A stretch of DNA of 64,000 nucleotides from Chitinophaga japonensis (GTDB taxonomy: Bacteria; Bacteroidota; Bacteroidia; Chitinophagales; Chitinophagaceae): assembly GCF_007830125.1 (NCBI RefSeq), contig NZ_VLLG01000008.1, forward strand, positions 205,403-269,402, written 5' to 3'. Each line of letters begins with the position of its first letter. The stretch's first letter is position 1. The translations under genes were made by a program, and so were the position numbers. Below are positions 41,861 through 50,638 of this stretch, in pieces. The notes under the pieces are model-generated. The model was not told the origin of the DNA, searched no databases, and saw only the letters and a program-made list of their open reading frames with translations.

Positions 41861-44032
41861 ATGAAATGGAATATCCTCCCCGCCGGAATTATGATCATGG
41901 TTGTGGTATGCCTATGCCCTCAAGGAGTAAAAGCCCAGCTAACAGACAGCCTGCGCAGGCAGAACCTGCAGGCGGTTACAGTAAAAGCTGTTAAGCCCCT
42001 GATAGTAATGAAGGCCGGTAAAATCGTACTAAACGTGGCAGAAAGCCCCCTTGCTGCCGGGGGTACTGCTTTGCAGGTCCTGTTGCAAGCCCCGGGCCTG
42101 GTAGAGCAGGGCAATGGCCGCTTTGCACTCCGTGGGAAGAAGGTGACCGTTTTACTGGATGGAAAGAGCAGCAGGCTTTCCGGCGAGGCGCTGAAGGAAT
42201 GGCTGAGCGTTATACCGGCTGGCAGCATTGACAGGGTGGAACTGGTCGCCAACCCGCCTGCCCGATACGACGCCGGCGGCGCTTCCGTTATAAATATCAT
42301 CACCGCAAAGAACAGGAACCTGGGCGCCAACGGTATGCTCACAGCAGGCGCAGGCGCCGGTCGTTATGCCAGGTACACGGGCGGACTGGGACTGAATTAC
42401 CGGAATGCGCGTCTGAATATATATGGTAACTATGACTATATGCATAATATGCAGTATTATGAGCTGCGCTCAACAAGATACCTGGCAAACAACACCCATA
42501 TAGCAGAAAATACCAGCGAAACGCGGGAACGTGACAATCATTCCTTTAAAGCAGGCATGGACTATGATATTACACGGCGCAGCTCCGCCGGCATCATGAT
42601 AAAGGGAATGTTAAACTACAGGTACCGGCAGGTACATACGAGGTCAGGAAAAGAATATGGAGCTGCAATGCCGGATTCCTTTTCCACGGTCGCTACCACC
42701 GGCGATCTGCGACTCTTTAACCCTGCCCTGAATGTTTACTATAAGGTGGACTTTGACACTACCGGCCGGCAGTTGATGGTGAATGCGGATTATTTCGATT
42801 ATAACAAGGCATGGAGTGATAACTTTGTCACTGATTTCTATGATGAAAAAGGAACGGCATCCCGTCAGCCCTATCTGCTGCGAGATAACTCTCCGGCAGA
42901 CAATACGATTATTTCCCTGACAGTTGATTATTCCCAACCGTTTTGGAAGGGAAAACTGGAAGCAGGCATTAAAGGCACTTTTACCAGTACGGATAATGAT
43001 ATAAAATGGGAACAGCAGATAGGGAAAACATGGAGCACGGACAGCAGTAAAACCAATCACTTCATTTACCGGGAAAATATTTCTGCCGGTTACCTGGGCT
43101 ATCGCCGTACCATAAAGAAATTTGACCTCCAGGCCGGTCTGCGGGCAGAACATACCTATATGAAGGGCTCTTCCGTAACATTAGGCCAAACCAGCAAAAG
43201 AGAACAGCTCAACTTTTTCCCCACTGTCCTGGTGTTGTATAACCAATCCGAAGAGCACCAGTACGGTTTCTCTTACCGGAAAAGCATAGAGCGTTTCAGC
43301 TTTAATATTGTAAACCCCTTTATAACCTATGTAAGCCAGTATTTCTACTACCAGGGAAACCCGGCTATCAAACCGTCCATAGGTCATGCTTTTGAATTGT
43401 CATATACTTATGATAACAAGCTGTCTGCCACACTCAGCTACGAGCGTTATACCCAGGTGCTGACCGATATTTACAGGAGGGACACGGGACAGGTAGTGGT
43501 TAGCACCTATGCCAACCTGGATGGCGCTCACTCCGTGAATGCCAGCCTTACTTATTCCAGGCAACTGCTGGCCGGCAAGTGGCAGACCGTGAACACGGCA
43601 ATAATGATGTATTCCCGGTATGAGGGGAAAGGAGCCCAGGAACTGAACAATACAGGAGCCGGTGTGTATGTCAATACCAGCAATACCTTTAAAATGCCGG
43701 CAGGATTGTCGGGGGAACTGTCTGCCACCTGGTATTCTCCCATGACATTTGGAGTATATAAAATGAAATCCCGCTATTCTATGAATGCAGGTATTGCCAG
43801 GAGCATGCTGCAAAATGCGGGTAAGCTCACGCTCAGCGTAACGGACATTTTTAATACGTTAAATATCCGGTACAACGTTGCATCTTTCGGCGTTATATCT
43901 TCCTATGAGAATAAAATAGAGTCCCGTTTCATAAAGCTGACATTCAGCTACAAATTCGGAAACCAGCGTGTAAAGGCCGCCAGCAGCCATAAAACGGGCA
44001 TTGAAAAGGAGCTGAGGAGAATGGGAGGGTAA
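41861..44032 (+). CDS. Outer-membrane beta-barrel receptor (TonB-receptor-like)
   Basis: 723 residues. The signal peptide (about 1-25) ends VKAQ. A plug-like domain (about 30-150) includes LQVLLQAPGLVEQGNGRFALRGK, VTVLLDGK and IDRVELVANPPARYDAGGASVINIITAK. A large barrel ends with aromatic strands (FIKLTFSYKFG). It matches the Bacteroidota outer-membrane beta-barrel family that lacks the usual carboxypeptidase-like N-terminal domain. Gene order suggests it is part of the lanthipeptide cluster, where it could move the peptide, a signal or a metal across the outer membrane. Confidence 0.82.
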   Translation: MKWNILPAGIMIMVVVCLCPQGVKAQLTDSLRRQNLQAVTVKAVKPLIVMKAGKIVLNVAESPLAAGGTALQVLLQAPGLVEQGNGRFALRGKKVTVLLDGKSSRLSGEALKEWLSVIPAGSIDRVELVANPPARYDAGGASVINIITAKNRNLGANGMLTAGAGAGRYARYTGGLGLNYRNARLNIYGNYDYMHNMQYYELRSTRYLANNTHIAENTSETRERDNHSFKAGMDYDITRRSSAGIMIKGMLNYRYRQVHTRSGKEYGAAMPDSFSTVATTGDLRLFNPALNVYYKVDFDTTGRQLMVNADYFDYNKAWSDNFVTDFYDEKGTASRQPYLLRDNSPADNTIISLTVDYSQPFWKGKLEAGIKGTFTSTDNDIKWEQQIGKTWSTDSSKTNHFIYRENISAGYLGYRRTIKKFDLQAGLRAEHTYMKGSSVTLGQTSKREQLNFFPTVLVLYNQSEEHQYGFSYRKSIERFSFNIVNPFITYVSQYFYYQGNPAIKPSIGHAFELSYTYDNKLSATLSYERYTQVLTDIYRRDTGQVVVSTYANLDGAHSVNASLTYSRQLLAGKWQTVNTAIMMYSRYEGKGAQELNNTGAGVYVNTSNTFKMPAGLSGELSATWYSPMTFGVYKMKSRYSMNAGIARSMLQNAGKLTLSVTDIFNTLNIRYNVASFGVISSYENKIESRFIKLTFSYKFGNQRVKAASSHKTGIEKELRRMGG

Positions 44033-44126
44033 TTGATCATCCATTTTGCTATATATCAGCGGAAGCCGAAAAGCTGTAGAATAGAGTAGGCGGATCAATC
44101 TCATCAGCTCAAAAAAGCGCCCTTTT

Positions 44127-47100
44127 ATGAGTACGCCTTACACTTTTGACGGCCGCCTGGTGTTAAGAACGCCCAGGTATCCTTTAGCAGAACTGTGCAA
44201 CAGTCATGAGGTATCCGCATTATTGTGCAACAATGCCTTCCTGGAAGCTGTTTATCTTGCTTCGCCTGTTTTGTACAATGAATGCATTAAATGGAAAGAA
44301 GGCCGCATAAGTGGGAAAAAGGAGATAGAAAAGCTCACCCGTTCACTTAACAAGTACCTGATACGGATGAGCAGCCGCTGTACGCCTTTTGGCCTCTTTT
44401 CAGGCTGTGCAGTGATACACTGGACCAATGAGCCTACAGCCGTGGCAGTTAGCAGCGGCCGCATTAGCCGGCATACCCGGCTGGACATGCATTACCTGTG
44501 CGCTTTATCCCAACAGTTAGCGCTTTTACCTGGCATTAGGAATAATTTGCTGTATTTTTCAAACAGTAGCGCCTATACGATAGGAGACGAGCTGCGTTAC
44601 GTAGAGTATATTTATGTAAACGGGAAGCGTATCCATCAGATCAGTGCGGTCAGCACCTCCGAATACCTGGATAAGGTAGTAAACGCTGCTTACAATGGAG
44701 CTACAGTACAGCAGCTCTGCAACTGGCTGGTAGAAGATAATATTACAGCGGAAGAAGCGCTTGGGTTTATTGACGAGCTGATAAACGCCCAGGTACTGGT
44801 CAGCGAGATGGAGCCCGCCATTACCGGCAAGGAATTTCTGGAGCAACTGATAGAAGTGCTGGAAAGAATTAACAAGGAGCAGGAAGCAGCTACAGCCGAT
44901 GTATTGCAGGTACTGCGACAGGTAGCCTGCCTGCTGCAGCAACTGGATGCTTCGGAAGATAATGATATTGCGCCATACAGGAAAGTTATGGAGCTGCTGG
45001 CAATGCTGGGCGTGGATTATGATGAAAGCAGGCTGTTCCAGACAGATGTTATTAAACAGGTATCTGGTAATGGGATAAGCGTAAAGGTGCAGCAACAGTT
45101 GGGGGAGGCGTTAACGGTATTGAACAAACTGAGCTGCTTTAAGGAAAACCCCCACCTGCAGTCTTTTATACGGCGTTTTTGCGAACGTTATGAAGACAGG
45201 GAAATGCCACTGCTGGAGGTGCTGGATTCAGATGCCGGCATAGGATATACGGAAAACAGCGGTACTAGCGTTGCCCCCTTGGTAGATGACATAGTAATAG
45301 CAGGGGAAGAGAAGGAAGCGCAGCTCTCCTGGGGGCCGTTGGAGAGGATGTTGAGTGAAAAGCTGCTGCAGATGTATACCTACGGGCGGCAGACTATTGA
45401 GATAATGGACGAAGACCTGGAAGGGTTCAGCGCCAGTTGGAACAACCTGCCCCCCTCCTTTGCCGTAATGTTCAGGATTATAAGTGAAAGTGCCCATACC
45501 ATTTACCTGGAAAGCGTGGGCAGCTCCAGCGCCGCAAATATGCTGGGCCGCTTTGCGCATGCTGACCCGGCTGTTAACCGGCTGGTGTGCGATATTACCA
45601 GGCGGGAGCAGGAAATGGACCCTGATTTTGTATATGCGGAAATTATCCACCTGCCGGAAAGCCGTACCGGAAATATTTTATTACATCCTGTATTCAGGCA
45701 GTATGAGATCCCGTACCTGGCAAAGTCTTCACTGGATAAGGAGCAGCAGATAGATGTACAGGACCTGTACATCTCGGTAAAGAATAACCGTTTGATATTG
45801 CGTTCCCGCCGCCTGGGCAAGCAGGTCATTCCGCGGCTGAGCACAGCCCACAATTACTCCGGCAATGCCCTGCCGGTGTATCGTTTCCTGTGCGATCTTC
45901 AATTGCAGGATAAAAGGGGGGGGATGTCATTTCACTGGGGAGCCCTGAATGCACAGTGCCGGTTCTTTCCCAGGGTAACGTATAAGAATACGGTACTTTA
46001 CCTGGCCAAATGGCGTTTCCTGCAAAAAGATATACAGCCCCTGCTGAACTTGCAGGGAAAGGATTTGCAGGAGGCGCTGCATCGGTTCCGGCTGCAATGG
46101 AAGCTACCGGTACAGGTTGTCCTTGCTGATGGTGATAATGAATTGTTAATAGATCTCACACATGCCGCCACAGCATCCGTCTGGCTGGATACCGTAAAAA
46201 ACAGGCCGCGTTTTGAGCTGCGGGAATTCCTGAACGACCAGCAACAGATAACGGATGAAGGCGGCCGGTCTTATGTCAACCAACTGGTAGCTGTGTTGGG
46301 AAAGGGAATCGCCTCATATGAGCAACTGAAAATAAAGCACTCCCCCCCGCCTTATGACGGTCCTGCACAGCGCCACTTTTCGCCGGGCAGCGACTGGATG
46401 TACTATAAGCTGTATTGCGGCATACAATCTGCCGATAAGATATTGCTGGACGCCATTAAGCCACTGGGGGAAGAGCTGGTAGAAAGCCGTATGGTGGACA
46501 AGTGGTTTTTCATACGTTACAGTGACCCGGATTTTCATTTAAGGCTGCGCTTACACCTGTCAGATATAAATGACCTGGGACCTCTGTCGCGGAAGGTACA
46601 TGCCTGTTTACAGCCATATAAAGCGGCAGGATACATATGGAAAATACAACTGGACACCTATACCAGGGAAACCGGCCGGTATGGTGATAATACGATCGGT
46701 TTGGCCGAAACACTGTTTTACCATGACAGTGTTGCGTTTACCAACCTGTTGGACAATACTCGCGGAGATCAGCGGGAAGAAATGAGGTGGCTGTGGGGGC
46801 TGCGCGCTGTAGATGAGCTGCTGAACTGCTTTTGCTTCCCGCTCCGGGACAAGTATGCCTTGTTGGACGGTTTGCGGGAAGACTTTGGCCTGGAGTTCAA
46901 TATGGATAAACCGCTGAAGCTGCAGTTGGATAGTAAATACAGGAAAAATAAGCAGATGATCGAACAGGTTATGAATGCGTCCGATGACCAGGAGTGCGCG
47001 CTACGGGGCCTGGTGAGCATCCTGGGGGAGAAATCCCGGAACATAGCAGGTGTAGTTGATGAAATACTGGCACTGGACAAAGCAGGTAAGCTGCAGGTGC

Positions 47101-47255
47101 CTGTGCCGGACCTGTTGCGCAGCTATATTCATATGATGATCAACCGTATCACAATTACTTATCCACGCAAGCAGGAAATGGTGATGTATGATTTCCTGTC
47201 CCGTTACTATAAATCGGCAATGGTGCGGGAAAAAACAATGATAGCAGCAGGATAG
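44127..47255 (+). CDS. lanB: LanB lanthipeptide dehydratase, full length
   Basis: 1042 residues in one chain. The N-terminal glutamylation domain (about 1-700) transfers Glu from charged tRNA-Glu to Ser/Thr. The C-terminal SpaB-C elimination domain (about 760-1030) has FFIRYSDPDFHLRLRLHL (Arg near 797), TYTRETGRYG and an ETLFYHDS segment, matching the catalytic Arg/His neighbourhood of NisB. It removes glutamate to make dehydroalanine and dehydrobutyrine. It starts 94 bases after the receptor gene and 20 bases before the exporter gene. The ~1040-residue length is normal for intact LanB. Confidence 0.95.
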   Translation: MSTPYTFDGRLVLRTPRYPLAELCNSHEVSALLCNNAFLEAVYLASPVLYNECIKWKEGRISGKKEIEKLTRSLNKYLIRMSSRCTPFGLFSGCAVIHWTNEPTAVAVSSGRISRHTRLDMHYLCALSQQLALLPGIRNNLLYFSNSSAYTIGDELRYVEYIYVNGKRIHQISAVSTSEYLDKVVNAAYNGATVQQLCNWLVEDNITAEEALGFIDELINAQVLVSEMEPAITGKEFLEQLIEVLERINKEQEAATADVLQVLRQVACLLQQLDASEDNDIAPYRKVMELLAMLGVDYDESRLFQTDVIKQVSGNGISVKVQQQLGEALTVLNKLSCFKENPHLQSFIRRFCERYEDREMPLLEVLDSDAGIGYTENSGTSVAPLVDDIVIAGEEKEAQLSWGPLERMLSEKLLQMYTYGRQTIEIMDEDLEGFSASWNNLPPSFAVMFRIISESAHTIYLESVGSSSAANMLGRFAHADPAVNRLVCDITRREQEMDPDFVYAEIIHLPESRTGNILLHPVFRQYEIPYLAKSSLDKEQQIDVQDLYISVKNNRLILRSRRLGKQVIPRLSTAHNYSGNALPVYRFLCDLQLQDKRGGMSFHWGALNAQCRFFPRVTYKNTVLYLAKWRFLQKDIQPLLNLQGKDLQEALHRFRLQWKLPVQVVLADGDNELLIDLTHAATASVWLDTVKNRPRFELREFLNDQQQITDEGGRSYVNQLVAVLGKGIASYEQLKIKHSPPPYDGPAQRHFSPGSDWMYYKLYCGIQSADKILLDAIKPLGEELVESRMVDKWFFIRYSDPDFHLRLRLHLSDINDLGPLSRKVHACLQPYKAAGYIWKIQLDTYTRETGRYGDNTIGLAETLFYHDSVAFTNLLDNTRGDQREEMRWLWGLRAVDELLNCFCFPLRDKYALLDGLREDFGLEFNMDKPLKLQLDSKYRKNKQMIEQVMNASDDQECALRGLVSILGEKSRNIAGVVDEILALDKAGKLQVPVPDLLRSYIHMMINRITITYPRKQEMVMYDFLSRYYKSAMVREKTMIAAG

Positions 47256-47275
47256 GCGCTCAAAATTAAACAAGC

Positions 47276-49459
47276 ATGTTGAAAAGGTTTCCACATTATA
47301 GGCAGTATGACGAAATGGACTGTGGCCCCACTTGCCTGCGGATTATCAGTAAATATTACGGCAGGTCCATTTCGCTGGAGCATCTTAGGGAACTAAGCAA
47401 CACAACACGGGCCGGTTCCAGCCTGCTGAATGTCAGCGAAGCGGCTGAAAAGATAGGCTTCCGTACGGTAGGAGCAAAAATAAGCTTACAGGACCTGGCC
47501 ACGGAATCACCTTTTCCGTGCATTGCATTATGGAACCAGCGCCATTTTATCGTAGTATACAAGATCAGAAAGAACAGGGTATATGTATCTGACCCTGCAC
47601 ATGGGCTGATTGTGTATACCAGGGAGGAATTTCTTAAAGGTTGGGCGGTTACGGATGTATACGGTGTTATTCTTACCCTGGAGGTTTCCCCGGAATTTGA
47701 GCAGGTGGAAAGTTCAGAGGCATCCTCCGGCAGCGATCTCCGGTTTATTTATAAGTACCTGGTGCGCTACCGCCGGTTTGCAGCGCAATTGCTGGCAGGT
47801 CTTCTGGCCGGCAGTATTTTACAACTGATATTTCCTTTTCTTACACAAAGCATTGTGGATATAGGAATACAGCATCACAACCTTTCGTTTATCTACCTGG
47901 TGCTGCTGGCCCAGCTATTGCTTTTTGCAGGCAGGATAAGCGTTGAGATTATCCGGGGCTATCTCCTGATGCATCTCAGCAGCAGGATCAATATTAACCT
48001 GCTCTCCGATTTTTTCAGGAAGCTGATGAAGTTGCCGATGAGTTATTTTGACGTGAAGATGACAGGGGATCTCCTGCAGCGTATCAATGATCACCAGCGG
48101 GTGGAGCTGTTCCTGACATCGGGTACCCTGAATATTTTCTTCTCACTGATAAACCTGTTGATATTCAGTATTGTACTATTTATTTACAGCCCCCTTATTT
48201 TCACGGTGTTTACAATAGGGAGCGCTATTTACTTCTGGTGGATACTGTTTTTTATGAAAAGAAGGGCGGCGCTGGATTACAAGCGTTTCAGCCTGCTCAC
48301 CAGGAATAACGAGAAGAACCTGGAGCTGATCTATGGCATGCAGGAAATAAAGCTGAACAACGCGGAACGGAAGAAAAGATGGCAATGGGAACATTTGCAG
48401 GTAAAGCTTTTTAAAACCAACCTTAAAAGCCTTACGCTAAGCCAGTTGCAGTCCGGCGGCGCTTCCCTGATCAATGAGCTGAAGAATATTATCGTTTCCT
48501 TCCTGGCAGCCAGGCTGGTGCTGGCGGGAGAAATTACCCTGGGTGTTATGTTGTCCATATCCTACATTATCGGGCAGTTGAACGCCCCAATCCTGCAGCT
48601 CGTGGAATTCATCAAGGCACTGCAGGACGCCCGCCTGAGCATTAACCGCATTAACGAGATACACCGTCGTGCCGATGAAGAAAAACAGGAAGTGCGGGTA
48701 ATAAGGGAAGCTCCCGGAGGGGACATTCGCATTAGCAACCTGTCATTCCGGTATGATAGCAGTTCATTGACGCCTATGGTGCTGAAAAATATCAGCCTGC
48801 TCATACCCTGGAAAAGTGTAACCGCTATTGTAGGGGCCAGCGGCAGTGGCAAAACCACCCTGTTAAAGCTGCTGCTCCGGTTCTATGACCCGGAAGGCGG
48901 GGAAATAAGGATCGGCAATACGCCGATTACCGCTATCCCGCATAGCCGTTGGCGGAACGTCTGCGGAGTGGTTATGCAGGAAGGTTACATATTCAGTGAT
49001 ACTATTGTAAGCAATATCGCCGTGGGTGACGAAGAAATTGACCAGGAGAAACTATGGAACGCCGCCCGGGTTGCTAACATTCATGAATTTATTGAATCCC
49101 TGCCGCTGGGTTATGATACCCGTATCGGACAGAACGGCATGGGCCTGAGCACCGGGCAGAAGCAGCGGATACTGATTGCGCGCGCTGTTTACAAAGATCC
49201 CGAGCTGCTTTTTTTTGATGAGGCTACCAGTGCCCTGGATGCCCGCAACGAAAAAGTGGTCATAGAGAACCTGGACAGTTTTTTTAAGGGGAAAACGGTA
49301 ATAGTGATTGCACACCGGTTAAGTACAGTAAAGAATGCCAACAGGATCGTGGTGCTGGAGAAGGGGGAGATTGCCGAGGTCGGCACGCACCAGGAGCTGA
49401 TCCACGGGAAAGGTTATTATTTCAATCTTGTTAAAAACCAACTGGAGCTGGGAGAATAA
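47276..49459 (+). CDS. lanT: C39-peptidase-containing ABC exporter (PCAT)
   Basis: 727 residues. The N-terminal C39 peptidase (1-140) has the catalytic triad Cys16 (MDCGPTCLRI), His90 (QRHFIVV) and Asp106 (VSDPAHG). Six transmembrane helices follow (about 165-460), then the ATPase with Walker A GASGSGKTTLL (about 519), signature LSTGQKQR and Walker B ELLFFDEATSALD. It cleaves leaders after a double glycine and exports the peptide. The precursor at 50335 has just such a site. It is followed after six bases by the HlyD-like gene. Confidence 0.95.
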   Translation: MLKRFPHYRQYDEMDCGPTCLRIISKYYGRSISLEHLRELSNTTRAGSSLLNVSEAAEKIGFRTVGAKISLQDLATESPFPCIALWNQRHFIVVYKIRKNRVYVSDPAHGLIVYTREEFLKGWAVTDVYGVILTLEVSPEFEQVESSEASSGSDLRFIYKYLVRYRRFAAQLLAGLLAGSILQLIFPFLTQSIVDIGIQHHNLSFIYLVLLAQLLLFAGRISVEIIRGYLLMHLSSRININLLSDFFRKLMKLPMSYFDVKMTGDLLQRINDHQRVELFLTSGTLNIFFSLINLLIFSIVLFIYSPLIFTVFTIGSAIYFWWILFFMKRRAALDYKRFSLLTRNNEKNLELIYGMQEIKLNNAERKKRWQWEHLQVKLFKTNLKSLTLSQLQSGGASLINELKNIIVSFLAARLVLAGEITLGVMLSISYIIGQLNAPILQLVEFIKALQDARLSINRINEIHRRADEEKQEVRVIREAPGGDIRISNLSFRYDSSSLTPMVLKNISLLIPWKSVTAIVGASGSGKTTLLKLLLRFYDPEGGEIRIGNTPITAIPHSRWRNVCGVVMQEGYIFSDTIVSNIAVGDEEIDQEKLWNAARVANIHEFIESLPLGYDTRIGQNGMGLSTGQKQRILIARAVYKDPELLFFDEATSALDARNEKVVIENLDSFFKGKTVIVIAHRLSTVKNANRIVVLEKGEIAEVGTHQELIHGKGYYFNLVKNQLELGE

Positions 49460-49465
49460 GAGCAT

Positions 49466-50197
49466 ATGCAGGAAAAGAATAGACATATCGAATCGTCGCT
49501 GGTAAGCGGGGAGATCAATGAAGTGCTGGGGGCTGCACCGGCCTGGATCATACGATGGGGCAGCCTGTTGTTGCTGGGCATTATACTGCTGCTGTGCGCT
49601 CTTTCTTTTCTGATAAGGTACCCTGACATTATTAAGGGGGAAGCCTGTATGACGCCGGTAATGCCGCCGGCGGATGTTGTGCTGCAGCCCGGTATGGCCA
49701 TAGAGGCAATATACGTGCAGGATGGCGACAGCGTGCAGGAAAGGCAACCGTTGTTGCAGGTCAGGGGCCGGGGCATGCGGGATACTATCACCAGTCCCGC
49801 TGCCGGCAGGGTTTTATTACAGCAGGCCATACGCCGGAATAGCGCCTTTACAAGAGCAACTCTCCTGGTAAGCATTATTCCTTTCGGGCAGCAGTATTAT
49901 ACAACTGCAACAATGCCGGCCGCCGGTTCGGGAAATATTCGTATAGGGCAGCGGGTAAATATCAGTTTGTACCGGTATCCGCGAGCTGAGTATGGCAGTA
50001 TCAGCGGCAGGGTGGTGTCAAAGCCATTGCCTGCAGCAGGTAATACCGTTAAAGTGGTAATACAGCCAGATAAAGGGAGTGTCACTAATTATAACAGGGA
50101 GCTGGAGATCTACCAGGGTGAGAAGGGGCAGGCGGAGATCATTACCTCCGATAAGCGCCTGGTTCAGCGCATTTTCAGCTTTCTGGCTGATTTTTGA
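49466..50197 (+). CDS. Short HlyD-like membrane fusion protein
   Basis: 243 residues, shorter than usual HlyD adaptors (350 or more). One transmembrane helix (about 31-53) follows a cytoplasmic tail. A lipoyl half-motif (AIEAIYVQDGDSVQERQPLLQVRG, later DTITSPAAGRVLL) and a beta-barrel domain (IRIGQRVNISLYRYPRAEYGSISGRV) come next. The long coiled-coil hairpin that reaches the outer-membrane channel is absent. It probably partners the C39 exporter, perhaps without TolC-type contact. Confidence 0.88.
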   Translation: MQEKNRHIESSLVSGEINEVLGAAPAWIIRWGSLLLLGIILLLCALSFLIRYPDIIKGEACMTPVMPPADVVLQPGMAIEAIYVQDGDSVQERQPLLQVRGRGMRDTITSPAAGRVLLQQAIRRNSAFTRATLLVSIIPFGQQYYTTATMPAAGSGNIRIGQRVNISLYRYPRAEYGSISGRVVSKPLPAAGNTVKVVIQPDKGSVTNYNRELEIYQGEKGQAEIITSDKRLVQRIFSFLADF

Positions 50198-50260
50198 GCT
50201 GTTTGGTACATGGAATCATCCGTTTCGTGTAGCGCTTTTCCGGGAGCACACTTTTCATAC

Positions 50261-50268
50261 TAGTTTTA
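50261..50268 (+). promoter_or_regulatory. Possible -7 element for the precursor peptide gene
   Basis: TAGTTTTA differs from TAnnTTTG at one position and lies 66 bases ahead of the precursor start, in the 137-base gap after the HlyD-like gene. A separate promoter here would allow high precursor expression. Weak evidence. Confidence 0.3.
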
Positions 50269-50334
50269 CAATACCGGATTGATACGGAAAAACTAATCAC
50301 AACACTCTATTTGTTAACTGTTAAACCTTAAAAA

Positions 50335-50511
50335 ATGAGAAAGAGTACTGAAAAAAAAGAACAAAAATTGAAACTGAACAAAGTAACAGTTATTAAGCTG
50401 GATGCTGAAAAAATGCACATGTTATGGGGAGGTGGAATAATCATTAATACAACAGATGCATCCGGGCGCCCGCAGTGCGATACCAGGGAAACCGCGCTTC
50501 AAACCCTGTGA
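50335..50511 (+). CDS. lanA: Class I lanthipeptide precursor peptide
   Basis: 58 residues from ATG 50335 to TGA 50511. The leader is very Lys-rich (MRKSTEKKEQKLKLNK), then VTVIKLDAEKMHMLWGGG; KLKLNKxTVxKLDxEKM followed by a double or triple glycine is the Bacteroidota class I lanthipeptide leader pattern. The likely core is residues 34-58 and contains Thr39, Thr40, Ser43, Cys48, Thr50, Thr53 and Thr57. Single Cys48 with Ser43 would make one five-residue-spaced ring. LanB, LanC and a C39 exporter surround it. Strong context; the exact cleavage point (after Gly33 or Gly34) is uncertain. Confidence 0.9.
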   Translation: MRKSTEKKEQKLKLNKVTVIKLDAEKMHMLWGGGIIINTTDASGRPQCDTRETALQTL

Positions 50512-50539
50512 ACCTGCAGGACCTGCCAACACTCGTTTT

Positions 50540-50618
50540 ATTACGGGAACCTCACGGATCTGTCGCTTGCCTTATGGAAATGTCAAGAGCCGGTCATAGT
50601 GAGATTCCCGTAATATTT
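50540..50618 (+). terminator. Hairpin terminator/attenuator after the precursor gene
   Basis: Arms 50540-50555 and 50599-50614 pair at 15 of 16 positions (ATTACGGGAA and complement), enclosing 43 bases, and a T-rich tract (50615-50620) follows. It starts 29 bases after the precursor stop and ends 20 before the S41 gene. It probably sets precursor mRNA above the level of the downstream genes. Confidence 0.75.
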
Positions 50619-50638
50619 TTTATCTTAAAGGAGTATAA

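Noticed and set aside
44127..47255. Split dehydratase as in pinensin clusters
   Set aside because: Both glutamylation and elimination regions occur in one uninterrupted 1042-residue frame.
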